NCBI RefSeq assembly: GCF_002741015.1
Contig: NZ_CP016619.1
Location: 806,001-870,000 of the forward strand
Length of the DNA: 64,000 nt
Reading direction: 5' to 3'
From: Microvirga ossetica
GTDB taxonomy: Bacteria > Pseudomonadota > Alphaproteobacteria > Rhizobiales > Beijerinckiaceae
Shown: piece after piece, positions 8,023 to 15,898 of the stretch
Position numbering within the stretch: position 1 is the stretch's first letter
Layout of the letters: the number at the start of each line of letters is the position of its first letter
Position numbers and translations under genes: made by a program
Notes under the pieces: generated by a model
The model's input: only the letters and a program-made list of their open reading frames with translations
The model's database searches: none
Told to the model about the DNA's origin: nothing

Positions 8023-9888
8023 CTAGATGACGAAGAAGTCGCTGGCTGTAATGCTGGCCTTGTTGGTCAGGGTCGCAAAGAGCGTTTGATTATCCCGAGG
8101 TCCGCCATCGGCATCGAAGAACAGGTTGCCGGTCGCCTGATCATAGATGACGCGGTCGTCAGCTTCAGCCGCCGTACTCGCGAGCGCAAAAGCACCCGCA
8201 TTCAGAGCTCCGTCTGTCAGACCCATGAACACGGCATTATCCAACTGAAGCGTGTCATCGCTCGCACGGAAGTCACGGATCCTGTCGACATTGCCTGTGA
8301 AAGCGGCATTGAAGATGAACGTATCGCCGCCGGCCCCACCTGTAAGCACGTCGTTGCCAGCGCCGGCGATGAAGCGATCGTCGCCACCTCGGCCGTCCAT
8401 CGTATCGTTGCCCGCACCCCCGACCAGAAAGTCGCTGGCACGCCCTCCTGTCACCCGGTCGTTGCCTAGTCCGGCATTGAAGTAGTAAGCGTCGCCTGAT
8501 CGTACGGCGGTGAGAGTGTCGGCTGCTTTCGTGCCAAGGCTGACGACCTCGAACTGATCACCGCGGGCGGCTCCCGAGACGAGATCCCGCACGTCAAAGG
8601 TGACCCCGGCCCGTGAGGCAACGAACGTCATGCCTTCATCGTCGAAGCGGCTGATCTCACCAATGAGATCACCAGAGGCGTTCTCGGATTGAAGACGGAC
8701 AGCCAGCCCACCATCCTGGTTGGTCATGGTGTTCGCGTCTGTTGCCTGTCCGTTACCCACCTCTGCGCTGGTAAAGGTCAGGCGGATCTGCCTGGCCGTT
8801 GCAGCGCTGACGCTGACGCTGTCCGATCCGGCGCCAAGGTTGACCGTGTCCGAACCATCGGTCGAGGCATTGAAGAACGCCCGATCGTTGCCTGACCCAC
8901 CGTAGAGGTGATCATGACCGGAGCCACCGGTCAGCTCATCACTGCCGGATCCACCGAGGAGATGGTCCTTGCCGGAGTTGCCGAACAGCCGGTCGTTGTC
9001 GCGCCCGCCATCGAGGTAGTCATCACCGGACCCGCCATAAAGCACATCGCGGCCTGAGCCACCGTTCAGGTAGTCATCGCCAGTTCTGCCGGAAAGAACA
9101 TCGCGGCCGCCACTGCCATTGAGGTTGTCGTCAGCGCCCGTGCCGCGAAGAACATCATTCCCGCCATCCCCAACGACAGCTGCGCGGAGCTTGACCGAGA
9201 GCGCGGCCTCGAAGGATGCAAGAGCGTTCTTGTAGGATAGCTCCCGGATCTCGCCGGACGCGATCGGCAGCACGAGCTTGTAGCCTGCGCTGCCATCCAC
9301 CTCGCCAGCAGTGCCCAGGCCATGACCTTCTAGGACGGACGTGCCATGCAGGACGATCTCCCGCCGGCTGAGCGACACATCATCCAACAGCTTGGCAAGC
9401 TCACCGTTGCTCGGATCGGACAGATCGTAGCTCTGCGAGAACAGGAACGAAGTGCCCGTCGGGTTTGGGAAGCCCGAAAGGCCAGCCTCGGGCGACGAGG
9501 TCAGGTTGAGCAGGATTGGACCATAGGTGTCCAAGCCCTCGGCCAGTTCGACGAAGCCGTCGCGATCATCGTCCTGGGCAAGAGTCGGAACCTTCGCATC
9601 GCGCCCGTCCTCAAAACCGTGGATATGCTGCACATGCACCTGACCAGCTTCAACGCCGCGTGCCGCCGTGATGACTGTCAGTTGGTCGCCTTTCAGCAGC
9701 AGCAGGGCGCCGCCTTCCGCTTCCGAGTTGTTCAACTCGTTCAGGTCGGCAAAGAACGCTCTGTCCGCCCCCATGAAGGCCTGAAGCGCGGCGTTGAGGC
9801 CGGCGCTGTTAAGCTCGACCGAACTGTGCGATCCGCTTGCCGCGCTCCCAGCGAGGCCCTCGTGTCCGGTGTGATTGTGCTCCGCCAT
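8023..9888 (-). CDS. Secreted RTX calcium-binding protein with a CHRD-like N-terminal domain
   Basis: A 621-residue extracellular protein without an N-terminal signal peptide. Residues ~1-215 begin His-rich (MAEHNHTGHEG) and resemble a CHRD-type domain: QVHVQHIHGFEDGRD, the acidic TLAQDDDRDGF, and a closing SGEIREL. Residues ~240-350 hold consecutive RTX nonapeptides of the GGSGxDxLxGG type that wind into a calcium-binding beta roll. A second shorter RTX set lies near residues 475-530 (VGGAGNDTMDGRGGDD). The C-terminus (TNKASITASDFFVI) is a typical uncleaved type I secretion signal. No ABC/HlyD secretion genes are in the window, so they must be elsewhere. The function is structural or adhesive by inference; no enzymatic domain is evident. 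Confidence 0.88.
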   Translation of the reverse strand: MAEHNHTGHEGLAGSAASGSHSSVELNSAGLNAALQAFMGADRAFFADLNELNNSEAEGGALLLLKGDQLTVITAARGVEAGQVHVQHIHGFEDGRDAKVPTLAQDDDRDGFVELAEGLDTYGPILLNLTSSPEAGLSGFPNPTGTSFLFSQSYDLSDPSNGELAKLLDDVSLSRREIVLHGTSVLEGHGLGTAGEVDGSAGYKLVLPIASGEIRELSYKNALASFEAALSVKLRAAVVGDGGNDVLRGTGADDNLNGSGGRDVLSGRTGDDYLNGGSGRDVLYGGSGDDYLDGGRDNDRLFGNSGKDHLLGGSGSDELTGGSGHDHLYGGSGNDRAFFNASTDGSDTVNLGAGSDSVSVSAATARQIRLTFTSAEVGNGQATDANTMTNQDGGLAVRLQSENASGDLIGEISRFDDEGMTFVASRAGVTFDVRDLVSGAARGDQFEVVSLGTKAADTLTAVRSGDAYYFNAGLGNDRVTGGRASDFLVGGAGNDTMDGRGGDDRFIAGAGNDVLTGGAGGDTFIFNAAFTGNVDRIRDFRASDDTLQLDNAVFMGLTDGALNAGAFALASTAAEADDRVIYDQATGNLFFDADGGPRDNQTLFATLTNKASITASDFFVI

Positions 9889-10087
9889 CGTTTACTCCCT
9901 TGGTTTGTCATCAGCGAACTTCAGGGAGCGGCGTGGCAGCGGCATCCCAAGCAATGCTTGGACAAAGCCGCACGCAAGACATGACAAGCGACGTCCACCC
10001 TGAACAGCGGCTACACGGCAGCACAGCCGGTGGATGCAGCACTGAAGTAATAAATTTTGAGATGGTGATCGACCTTAAGCTTAGCCT

Positions 10088-10228
10088 TTATGGTTTCGAT
10101 CCAGTGAGCAACAACGACGGACTCTCCAACCGTGTTTCCTTGCGCGCAAACGCAGGCACGGCCATGAGAGCAGTCGCAAGGGTCAAAGCGAGGGGCCTCA
10201 CAAGGCGCCTGGTGGTCTCTTCGGTCAT
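10088..10228 (-). CDS. Possible small exported peptide
   Basis: A 46-residue frame starting at ATG 10228 behind GAGGCGG. It has a textbook signal-peptide layout: a basic n-region (TTRRLVRP), a hydrophobic core (LALTLATALMAVPAFA) and an AFA cleavage site. That leaves a mature peptide of only ~18 residues (RKETRLESPS...). It lies between the RTX gene and the ECF sigma gene. The mature part is so short that it may be a truncated gene, a leader peptide or chance; the signal-like composition is what makes it worth listing. Confidence 0.35.
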   Translation of the reverse strand: MTEETTRRLVRPLALTLATALMAVPAFARKETRLESPSLLLTGSKP

Positions 10229-10393
10229 TCCGCCTCAGGTGAGGCATTGCCTGCGCCAAACCCACAGGCTGGCCAAGGGAGTACTCATCATGCTCACGTC
10301 TGGATGCATCAGGTGCCTGGAATTTGTGTGCGGGTGATCTAAACCCACAGGTCACCACCAAGGCTTCCCAAGCAGCAAGAGAGGCTGCGACCG

Positions 10394-11017
10394 GTGCATC
10401 TGGATCAGGTGAGCCGGATTCCTCAAGCTATGGCTGCCGTCGCGATGACTATTCCCTCGTATGTGCCCCGCTCTGTCCCTGAGCGGGGCCTCCTGGAGGA
10501 GGCGCTCCGCCGCTGCGCGGCGCGCGATCCGACGGGCCTGCGCACGATCTATGATGCCGAGGCGCCCCGGATGCTTGGCGTGGCGACGAGGCTCCTGCGG
10601 CGGCGCCCCCTCGCCGAGGAAGCGGTGCACGATGCCTTCTTGCAGGTCTGGCAGCATGCCTCCAGCTTCGATGCCACCCGCGGCAATGCCCGCACATGGC
10701 TCTACGCAGTGCTGCGTAACCGGGCCCTCAACATCCTGCGCGGCGAGTCCCGCACGGAACTGACGGAAGACTTCGAGTCGATGGGTCTCGTCAGCGAAGG
10801 CGAGAGTCCGGAAGCTATTGTGCTGCGCCTTTCCGACACGAACGCCCTCAAACGCTGCCTGGAGGAGCTCGAGCCTGTTCAGCGCCAGGCGATTGTGCTT
10901 GCCTACGCGCACGGCTTGAGCCACGGCGAGCTCGCCGGTCGGTTCCGCGTTCCGCTCGGCACCATGAAATCCTGGCTTCGCCGCGCCCTCGCAGCGCTCC
11001 GGGAGTGCATGCCATGA
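10394..11017 (+). CDS. ECF sigma factor (SigK-like)
   Basis: An RNA polymerase sigma factor of the extracytoplasmic-function type. Region 2 is at ~residues 40-110 (GLRTIYDAEAPRMLGVATRLL, AEEAVHDAFLQVWQHA, then ARTWLYAVLRNRALNILRG). Region 4 is at ~150-205 (CLEELEPVQRQAIVLAYAHGLSHGELA and the recognition helix VPLGTMKSWLRRAL). The full frame begins at GTG 10394 (207 residues); ATG 10430 and 10445 are plausible later starts. Its stop overlaps the start of the anti-sigma gene by four bases (ATGA), so the two are translationally coupled. The pairing with an RskA-like partner defines it as a SigK-type pair. Confidence 0.88.
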   Translation: MHLDQVSRIPQAMAAVAMTIPSYVPRSVPERGLLEEALRRCAARDPTGLRTIYDAEAPRMLGVATRLLRRRPLAEEAVHDAFLQVWQHASSFDATRGNARTWLYAVLRNRALNILRGESRTELTEDFESMGLVSEGESPEAIVLRLSDTNALKRCLEELEPVQRQAIVLAYAHGLSHGELAGRFRVPLGTMKSWLRRALAALRECMP

Positions 11018-11745
11018 CCCCGGAGCACGAACGGCTCGCCGCAGAGTACGTCATCGGCCTGCTCGACGGTGACGAGCGGCGCAGCGCCGAGCGCCTCGCC
11101 GAAAATGATCGGGAGTTTCAAGACGCAGTCGCGCGATGGCAAACCCGTGTGGCGGAGCTCGACGCCACAGCGGCCCCCGTCCTGCCGGGAGACGAGCTCT
11201 GGAGCCGGATCGAAATTGGCCTCGATCGGGCTCCTGCACCCCTGCGGATTGAGGATCCCACGCCTGCCGTCATCCCAAGCCCGCACGCAGCCGTTGCGGC
11301 GCTCTGGCGCTCGCTGCGTTTCTGGCGCATCACAGGCATTGCAGGCGTCCTCGCGTCGCTTCTTCTGGCGCTTGGCATGGGTCTGCTCGCCACGCGCGCG
11401 GCACGGGAACCGGTGCTCATAGCAGTTCTGCTGACTGAGCAGAACCGCCCCGCCGCGGTTGTCAACGCCTTCGCCAATGGCACCGCTGAACTCATCCCAC
11501 TTGAGGCAATTCCCGTTCCGCCCGGCCGCGCACTCGAAATCTGGACGCTCTGGGATCGTGCCCGGGGCCCGGTCTCCATTGGCCTCATCGACCAGGCGCG
11601 CACGGTGCGCCTCAATGTCGGCAACCTGCCGCAGACAGGCCCTAACCAGCTGTTCGAGATTAGCCTCGAACCCGCCACAGGTTCACCCACCGGACGCCCG
11701 ACTGGACCAGTGCTGATGAAGGGCACGACAAGCAGCGCGCTTTAA
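11014..11745 (+). CDS. Anti-sigma factor, RskA-like
   Basis: A 243-residue single-pass membrane anti-sigma factor. The N-terminal ~90 residues form the cytoplasmic sigma-binding domain (EHERLAAEYVIGLLDGDERR, then WQTRVAELDATAAPV). One transmembrane helix follows (GIAGVLASLLLALGMGLLAT) and a periplasmic RskA-type domain with the conserved IPVPPGRALEIWTLWD. It overlaps the upstream sigma gene by ATGA, which fixes the start at 11014. It should hold the sigma factor at the membrane until a periplasmic signal triggers release. It differs clearly from the NrsF partner at 16453, so the window has two independent ECF circuits. Confidence 0.88.
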   Translation: MTPEHERLAAEYVIGLLDGDERRSAERLAENDREFQDAVARWQTRVAELDATAAPVLPGDELWSRIEIGLDRAPAPLRIEDPTPAVIPSPHAAVAALWRSLRFWRITGIAGVLASLLLALGMGLLATRAAREPVLIAVLLTEQNRPAAVVNAFANGTAELIPLEAIPVPPGRALEIWTLWDRARGPVSIGLIDQARTVRLNVGNLPQTGPNQLFEISLEPATGSPTGRPTGPVLMKGTTSSAL

Positions 11746-12081
11746 GAAGCGAGGCCGCTCCCACGCCGGGAAATTCCCCCGGCGGACATCCTGCTTTCAG
11801 GGCAGGTCCAGGTTGCACTTAGTTCGCGTGCCTTCTGCGAACTCAGTAGACTTGGCGAAGGCTCGTTGCCCAGAATCGAAGATTGCGACACTGAATGGCG
11901 ATGATGGCCTGGATAGGCCCCAAGGCACAGGCGCCGATTTCCTTGTTTCTGCTGAGGAGCACTGCCTTGGACGGGCACCGCAGAGCCGCTCTTCGACCTG
12001 CCATGGAATGATTCGGCGTCTTCCTGAATCGTTGTCCTGCTCAAAAGGGCCGTCGGGGGGATCTTCGCCCACAAAGGTTCG
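11746..12081. other. Convergent intergenic region
   Basis: This 336-base region separates the anti-sigma gene (plus) from msrB (minus). Short frames on both strands have no ribosome-binding sites or recognisable sequence. I see no strong terminator hairpin and no insertion-sequence end. Confidence 0.5.
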
Positions 12082-12585
12082 TCAAACCGCCGCCGCCGCC
12101 CGGAATGTCATGGCCGCGCCATTGATGCAGTAGCGCAAGCCGGTCGGCTGTGGGCCGTCGTCGAACACGTGGCCGAGATGGCCGCCGCAACGGGCGCAAT
12201 GCACTTCGGTCCGCGTCATGAACAGAGCATTGTCGGTTGAGGTACCGATCGCGCCGTCGATGGGCTGGAAGAAACTCGGCCACCCGGTGCCGGATTCGAA
12301 CTTGGTTTCCGAGCGGAAGAGCACTTGGTCGCAGCCGGCGCAGGCATAGGTCCCCTTGCGCTTCTCGCCGTTGAGAACGTTGGTACCGGCGCGCTCGGTG
12401 CCGTGGTTGCGCAGGATCCGGTACTGTTCAAGTGTCAGCCGCTGCCTCCACTCCGCATCCGTATAGCTCACCTCGTAGGTTTTCGCCTCGCCGGCCGCGG
12501 ACGATTGTCCGAACAGGCGGGGCAGCCCCAAGGCGGCCGAGATGGTGCCGAGGGCACCCAGACCCAATATGCGTCGCGTCATCAT
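12082..12585 (-). CDS. msrB: Peptide-methionine (R)-S-oxide reductase, exported
   Basis: Reduces the R epimer of methionine sulfoxide in proteins. The 167-residue product starts at ATG 12585 behind GGAGGAGG and has an N-terminal Tat-like/signal region (MMTRRILGLGALGTISAALG), so it should act in the periplasm. The MsrB domain shows the zinc-binding pairs CAGC and CARC, the core GTGWPSFFQP and HLGHVFDDGP, and the catalytic Cys in RYCINGAAM. It is the last gene of a minus-strand cluster (MXKDX peptide, cytochrome b, MsrP-like enzyme, msrA, msrB) and lies 57 bases after msrA. The exported form matches the periplasmic location of its neighbours. Confidence 0.93.
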   Translation of the reverse strand: MMTRRILGLGALGTISAALGLPRLFGQSSAAGEAKTYEVSYTDAEWRQRLTLEQYRILRNHGTERAGTNVLNGEKRKGTYACAGCDQVLFRSETKFESGTGWPSFFQPIDGAIGTSTDNALFMTRTEVHCARCGGHLGHVFDDGPQPTGLRYCINGAAMTFRAAAAV

Positions 12586-12642
12586 GGCGACCTCCTCCAG
12601 CACGCGTCTTGCCGTCTCGGCCTGGCCTCGAACGGCCGTGGC

Positions 12643-13386
12643 TCAGCTCCCCTGCTTCGTGACCAATACCGGGGTCTCACGGTAGACATCGGGAAACAGC
12701 CGCTTGAGGTTCGCGACTTTCGGAAGATCGTTGATCACAATGTAGGGATGGCGTGGGTTCAGCGTCAGGAAATCCTGATGATAGCCTTCAGCCGGATAGA
12801 ACGCCGTCAGCGGGTCGGTTTTTGTCACGATCGGCTGTGGGAACACGCCGGCTTGGTCAAGCTGGGCAATATAGCTGGTCGCGATATGTCTCTGCAACGG
12901 CGTCGCCGGGAAGATCGCCGAGCGGTATTGCGGCCCTCTGTCCGGCCCCTGTCGGTCGAACTGTGTCGGATCGTGCACGACCGAGAGAAAGATCTGCAAT
13001 ATCCGCCCATAGCTGATCTGGCTCGGATCGTAGGTGATCTGGACCGCCTCCGCATGACCGGTGCGACCCGAACCGACGGCGTTATAATGCGCGGTCTCCG
13101 CGGCCCCGCCCGAATAGCCAGAGACGGCGCTCGTCACGCCCTTCACGTGTTGAAAGACCCCCTGCACGCCCCAGAAACATCCTCCGGCGAGAACGGCCGT
13201 GTCAGAGCGCCCCTGCTGTGGTGCGTCGATCACAGGCGCCGGAATGATGACAGCCGCCTCGCTCGAGCGGGCGGGTGTTGCCTGCCACCCAAGGGCGAAG
13301 GGGAGAAGAAGCGCCACTGCCAGAAGCCTGGAGGGCGCGGCGCGCCAACGATCTGTGAGGAAAGCTGTCGTTTCAGCCGAGGACAT
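12643..13386 (-). CDS. msrA: Peptide-methionine (S)-S-oxide reductase, exported
   Basis: Reduces the S epimer of methionine sulfoxide. A 247-residue product with an N-terminal hydrophobic export segment (LLAVALLLPFALGWQ). The MsrA domain starts at DTAVLAGGCFWGVQGVFQ, with the catalytic Cys in GCFWG, followed by GYSGGAAETAHYNAVGSG, GHAEAVQITYDP and the closing AEGYHQDFL. Start ATG 13386 has a purine-rich AAGGGAAT upstream; 13425 is a longer alternative. It sits between the MsrP-like gene (70 bases upstream) and msrB, so both stereoisomers can be repaired outside the cytoplasm. MsrA is usually cytoplasmic, so the export segment is notable. Confidence 0.93.
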   Translation of the reverse strand: MSSAETTAFLTDRWRAAPSRLLAVALLLPFALGWQATPARSSEAAVIIPAPVIDAPQQGRSDTAVLAGGCFWGVQGVFQHVKGVTSAVSGYSGGAAETAHYNAVGSGRTGHAEAVQITYDPSQISYGRILQIFLSVVHDPTQFDRQGPDRGPQYRSAIFPATPLQRHIATSYIAQLDQAGVFPQPIVTKTDPLTAFYPAEGYHQDFLTLNPRHPYIVINDLPKVANLKRLFPDVYRETPVLVTKQGS

Positions 13387-13455
13387 CGCTTCATTCCCTT
13401 CGATCTTCAACGTAGGCGTCGTCAAGACCAGGCGTCACACAAGGCCGATGCTGGC

Positions 13456-14232
13456 TCAGATTCCCGCGTACCATTCATAACCACGATCCTCCCAGAAGCC
13501 GCCGTTTCCGAGGCCGATCTGGGCAAAGCTGTCGACCACCTCGATGCGCATGAGATACTTGGCGTGCTTGTAGCCCAGCTGCCGCTCGACGCGCAGGCGC
13601 AGCGGCGCCCCATGTGCCACCGGTAGATCAGCGCCGTTCATGCCGTAAGCGAGGATGGTCTGAGGATGGAAGGCGTCGGCGAGATCAAGGCTCTCGTAAT
13701 AGCGCCCGCTGCCATCAAGAGTCTGCTCCAACGCGTCTGCGCAGTGGAACACGGCATAGCGGGCATTGGTCGTGAGGCCTGCCGTCTGGAGCAGGAGGCT
13801 GAGCGGAACGCCGGTCCACTTGCCGATGGCGCTCCATCCTTCCACACAATCATGGCGCGTGATCTGGGTCCGAGACGGCAGGCGTTTGAGCTCGGCCAGA
13901 GACAGACTCAACGGCTGTCGCACCAGCCCGTCGATGCTGAGGCGCCAGTCGGTAAAGTTGGTCGCCATCATGCGGGCATAGTCCTTCCCCTCCGGCAGAG
14001 ACGTGCCATTGGCCTTGAAGATCGGCGAGAGGTCAGCCTCGCCGAACTCCCTGGCCAAGGCCCCTCCGGACAGGAGCGCCCGCTGCGTTCCCATTGTGAG
14101 GGATTCCGCCAGGCGCAGCACCCGCTGAACACTGTCGCTTTGCGTCAGCCGATCACATCCGCCGAGCAGCAGGGTTCCGGCTCCCGCTGCCGAACCACTG
14201 AGAAACCCACGCCGTGTGAGAAGCCTGCTCAT
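13456..14232 (-). CDS. Sulfite-oxidase-fold molybdopterin enzyme, MsrP/YedY-like
   Basis: A 258-residue periplasmic molybdoenzyme of the YedY/MsrP (sulfite oxidase) fold. The N-terminus carries a twin-arginine motif (LTRRGFLSG) followed by LLLGGCDRL, which could also be a lipobox. The molybdenum-coordinating Cys is in TRHDCVEGWSAIGKWTG; further family motifs are SLADAFHPQTILAYGMNG and the Arg-rich GAPLRLRVERQLGYKHAKY. MsrP reduces periplasmic protein methionine sulfoxide using quinol electrons delivered by a b-type cytochrome. The gene directly upstream encodes such a cytochrome and overlaps this start by four bases, so they work as a pair. The branch resembles YedY1 of Azospira; I could not test that. 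Confidence 0.88.
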   Translation of the reverse strand: MSRLLTRRGFLSGSAAGAGTLLLGGCDRLTQSDSVQRVLRLAESLTMGTQRALLSGGALAREFGEADLSPIFKANGTSLPEGKDYARMMATNFTDWRLSIDGLVRQPLSLSLAELKRLPSRTQITRHDCVEGWSAIGKWTGVPLSLLLQTAGLTTNARYAVFHCADALEQTLDGSGRYYESLDLADAFHPQTILAYGMNGADLPVAHGAPLRLRVERQLGYKHAKYLMRIEVVDSFAQIGLGNGGFWEDRGYEWYAGI

Positions 14233-15077
14233 GATCGCGGCCGTTCAGGCTTGATGGCGTAATAACCGGTGATCATCGACCGCATATTGTTCCATGTGCC
14301 GGACGCCATCACCATGACCACATGAATGACGACGAAAACCACCAGTGCCGATGCCGTGAGAAAATGGATCGTGCGCGCCGATTGCCGCCCGCCGAACAGG
14401 TCGAGCAGCCACGGGAAGGCCGCATCGATGCCGGGCGACATGGTCAGGCCTGTCGCCACGATCAAAGGCAGGACGACAACAATGACGACGAGATAAGCCA
14501 ACTTCTGCAGGGCGTTGTAGTGCCGTGCCGCCTGACCTTTGGGAAATCGCAGGCGAGCATGGTCGGCGATTTCGTGAGCGAGGGAGCGCGGATTCAGCTG
14601 GCGGCGTGTCGGCGTCAGATCGCGACGGAGATGGCCTACCGCCAAGCCGTGGAGGAGATAGATCAGCCCATTGGTGACGAAGAGCCAGGCAAAGAAGAAA
14701 TGCCACCGCCGGCCAAATGCGAGATCCTGGTAGCTTGGGATGGTCAGCCAGGAGGGAAACCCACGCACGGTCAGTTCGCCATCGGCGTGGGATGCGCCCA
14801 AAAAGCCCGTCGTGGTGATCGCGAGCGAGCCGATGCGAGTGATGCCCTGGAGGGTATTGCCGTTCTGAACCGCGCCGATCGAGATAAAGGACGGATCGTG
14901 GTCAGCGCCAGATTGGCCCCAGTACAGTGCCGGATGAGCGTTGAAGATCTGCAGCCCGCTCAACAACAGAAAGCTGAGGCACAGGACACTGACCCAGTGC
15001 GTTAGACGCACCAGTGCTGAGTGCCGATAGATCAGTGCATCGGTGGATGGGCTGAGATCCGACGCAGGCATGGCCAT
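14229..15077 (-). CDS. Cytochrome b561-type membrane anchor (YedZ1-like electron donor)
   Basis: A 282-residue integral membrane cytochrome b with four main hydrophobic helices and candidate haem-ligand histidines: LVRLTHWVSVLCLSFLLLSG, RRWHFFFAWLFVTNGLIYLLHG, and RTIHFLTASALVVFVVIHVV. It has the look of the Ni/Fe-hydrogenase/thiosulfate-reductase b-type subunit family rather than the six-helix YedZ/MsrQ, as described for YedZ1 in Azospira. Start ATG 15077 follows GGAGTGA. Its stop overlaps the molybdoenzyme start (ATGA), which implies tight coupling. Role: passes electrons from the quinone pool to the periplasmic molybdoenzyme. Confidence 0.88.
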   Translation of the reverse strand: MAMPASDLSPSTDALIYRHSALVRLTHWVSVLCLSFLLLSGLQIFNAHPALYWGQSGADHDPSFISIGAVQNGNTLQGITRIGSLAITTTGFLGASHADGELTVRGFPSWLTIPSYQDLAFGRRWHFFFAWLFVTNGLIYLLHGLAVGHLRRDLTPTRRQLNPRSLAHEIADHARLRFPKGQAARHYNALQKLAYLVVIVVVLPLIVATGLTMSPGIDAAFPWLLDLFGGRQSARTIHFLTASALVVFVVIHVVMVMASGTWNNMRSMITGYYAIKPERPRS

Positions 15078-15156
15078 GTCGATCACTCCGGATTGCCGAA
15101 TGGTATCCAACCAGCAAGCCGTTTCCGCAGTGCCGCAGAAACGGCCGGCAGGCATC

Positions 15157-15444
15157 TTATTTCTTCATGGGTGCAGCCATGCTGCCTGTCCCCATCGAAT
15201 TCTTCGTCATCGGATCGGCAGACATCGCCCCCATCTTCGAGCAGTCGGCGGACATGGTCTGCTTCCTCATGGGATCCTTTTCCATTGCGGCTTTATTCAT
15301 GCAGTCCTTCTGCATGGCATCGGTCTTCATAGCATCCCGCTTCATGGCATCGGAGGTTTGGGCAAGGCCTCCGCCGGCAAATGCGACCAAGCCGAGGCCG
15401 GCGGCAAGAACCGGGAGTGTGATAGTGTTGATGAACGTCTTCAT
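15157..15444 (-). CDS. Methionine-rich exported peptide with MXKDX repeats (MrpX-like)
   Basis: A 95-residue exported peptide: signal sequence (TLPVLAAGLGLVAFAGGGLAQ) and then ~65 residues built of degenerate five-residue repeats MKRDA, MKTDA, MQKDC, MEKDP, MSADP. About 18 of the mature residues are Met, with two Cys. This is the pentapeptide MXKDX repeat family. In Azospira a methionine-rich periplasmic peptide (MrpX) under SigF control is a sacrificial scavenger of hypochlorite, regenerated by YedY1/YedZ1. Here the neighbours are the same kinds of genes. Start ATG 15444 has GGGAGG ahead. It is 79 bases upstream of the cytochrome gene on the same strand and probably heads the operon. Confidence 0.85.
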   Translation of the reverse strand: MKTFINTITLPVLAAGLGLVAFAGGGLAQTSDAMKRDAMKTDAMQKDCMNKAAMEKDPMRKQTMSADCSKMGAMSADPMTKNSMGTGSMAAPMKK

Positions 15445-15592
15445 GTCAATGATCCTCCCTTGTCATCGGTGCACGCCCGTCACGGCGTGGGTTGCGGGGC
15501 ATGGCGCAGCGTCTTGAAGCACCACAATATTTCCGAGCCCCTAACCGATGCGGCCTGACGGTCGCTTCGATCGGGTCTTGGCACGTCTAGCG

Positions 15593-15682
15593 TCAGCCGA
15601 CGCTCACGCCTTCGTCAGTCGCCGCCACGACAGCGATCGGAATCAGCGGCGTCGCAATGGCGAATGTCAGCCAAAGCCACAT
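15593..15682 (-). CDS. Possible 29-residue membrane microprotein
   Basis: ATG 15682 opens a 29-residue frame consisting almost wholly of one hydrophobic helix (WLWLTFAIATPLIPIAVVAA) and a short acidic tail (TDEGVSVG), ending at 15593. It lies downstream of the putative sigma F promoter and 148 bases upstream of the MXKDX peptide gene on the same strand, so it would be the first gene of that transcript. The ribosome-binding site is weak. Real microprotein or chance frame cannot be settled from sequence alone. Confidence 0.3.
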   Translation of the reverse strand: MWLWLTFAIATPLIPIAVVAATDEGVSVG

Positions 15683-15761
15683 CTCGGACGGGAGCTTTTA
15701 AGAGCAGCCATGGTTCTGACCTTCAGAGCACGAGGCCGCTCCGCAGCGGCCTATCTATCAA

Positions 15762-15787
15762 TTCGCCGGAACGAGCCTCTCGGTTAC
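15762..15787 (-). promoter_or_regulatory. Candidate sigma F promoter for the methionine-repair operon
   Basis: Read on the minus strand, GTAACC is followed by exactly 16 bases and CGAA. This agrees with the GTAACC-N16-CGAA motif I recall for sigma F of Caulobacter. It points toward the MXKDX/cytochrome/MsrP-like/msrA/msrB operon, with a ~310-base leader. The divergent gene on the other side encodes the ECF sigma factor itself. A small hairpin (15733-15752) follows just downstream. Confidence 0.5.
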
Positions 15788-15788
15788 A

Positions 15789-15810
15789 GCGATCACTGAC
15801 CTGTGATCGC
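15789..15810. repeat. Perfect inverted repeat in the sigma F intergenic region
   Basis: GCGATCAC and GTGATCGC form a perfect 8+8 dyad with a six-base spacer, two bases beyond the putative -35 element and ~90 bases ahead of the sigma gene. It could be an operator for a dimeric regulator or a small hairpin. No T-run follows. Confidence 0.5.
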
Positions 15811-15898
15811 CAGCGTCGGAGGGATAGGCACCGGATGGGGATAGGGATAAGGTTGTTTCGACCAATAATACCCCTCGCTACTGGCGAGCGGGTGCTGG

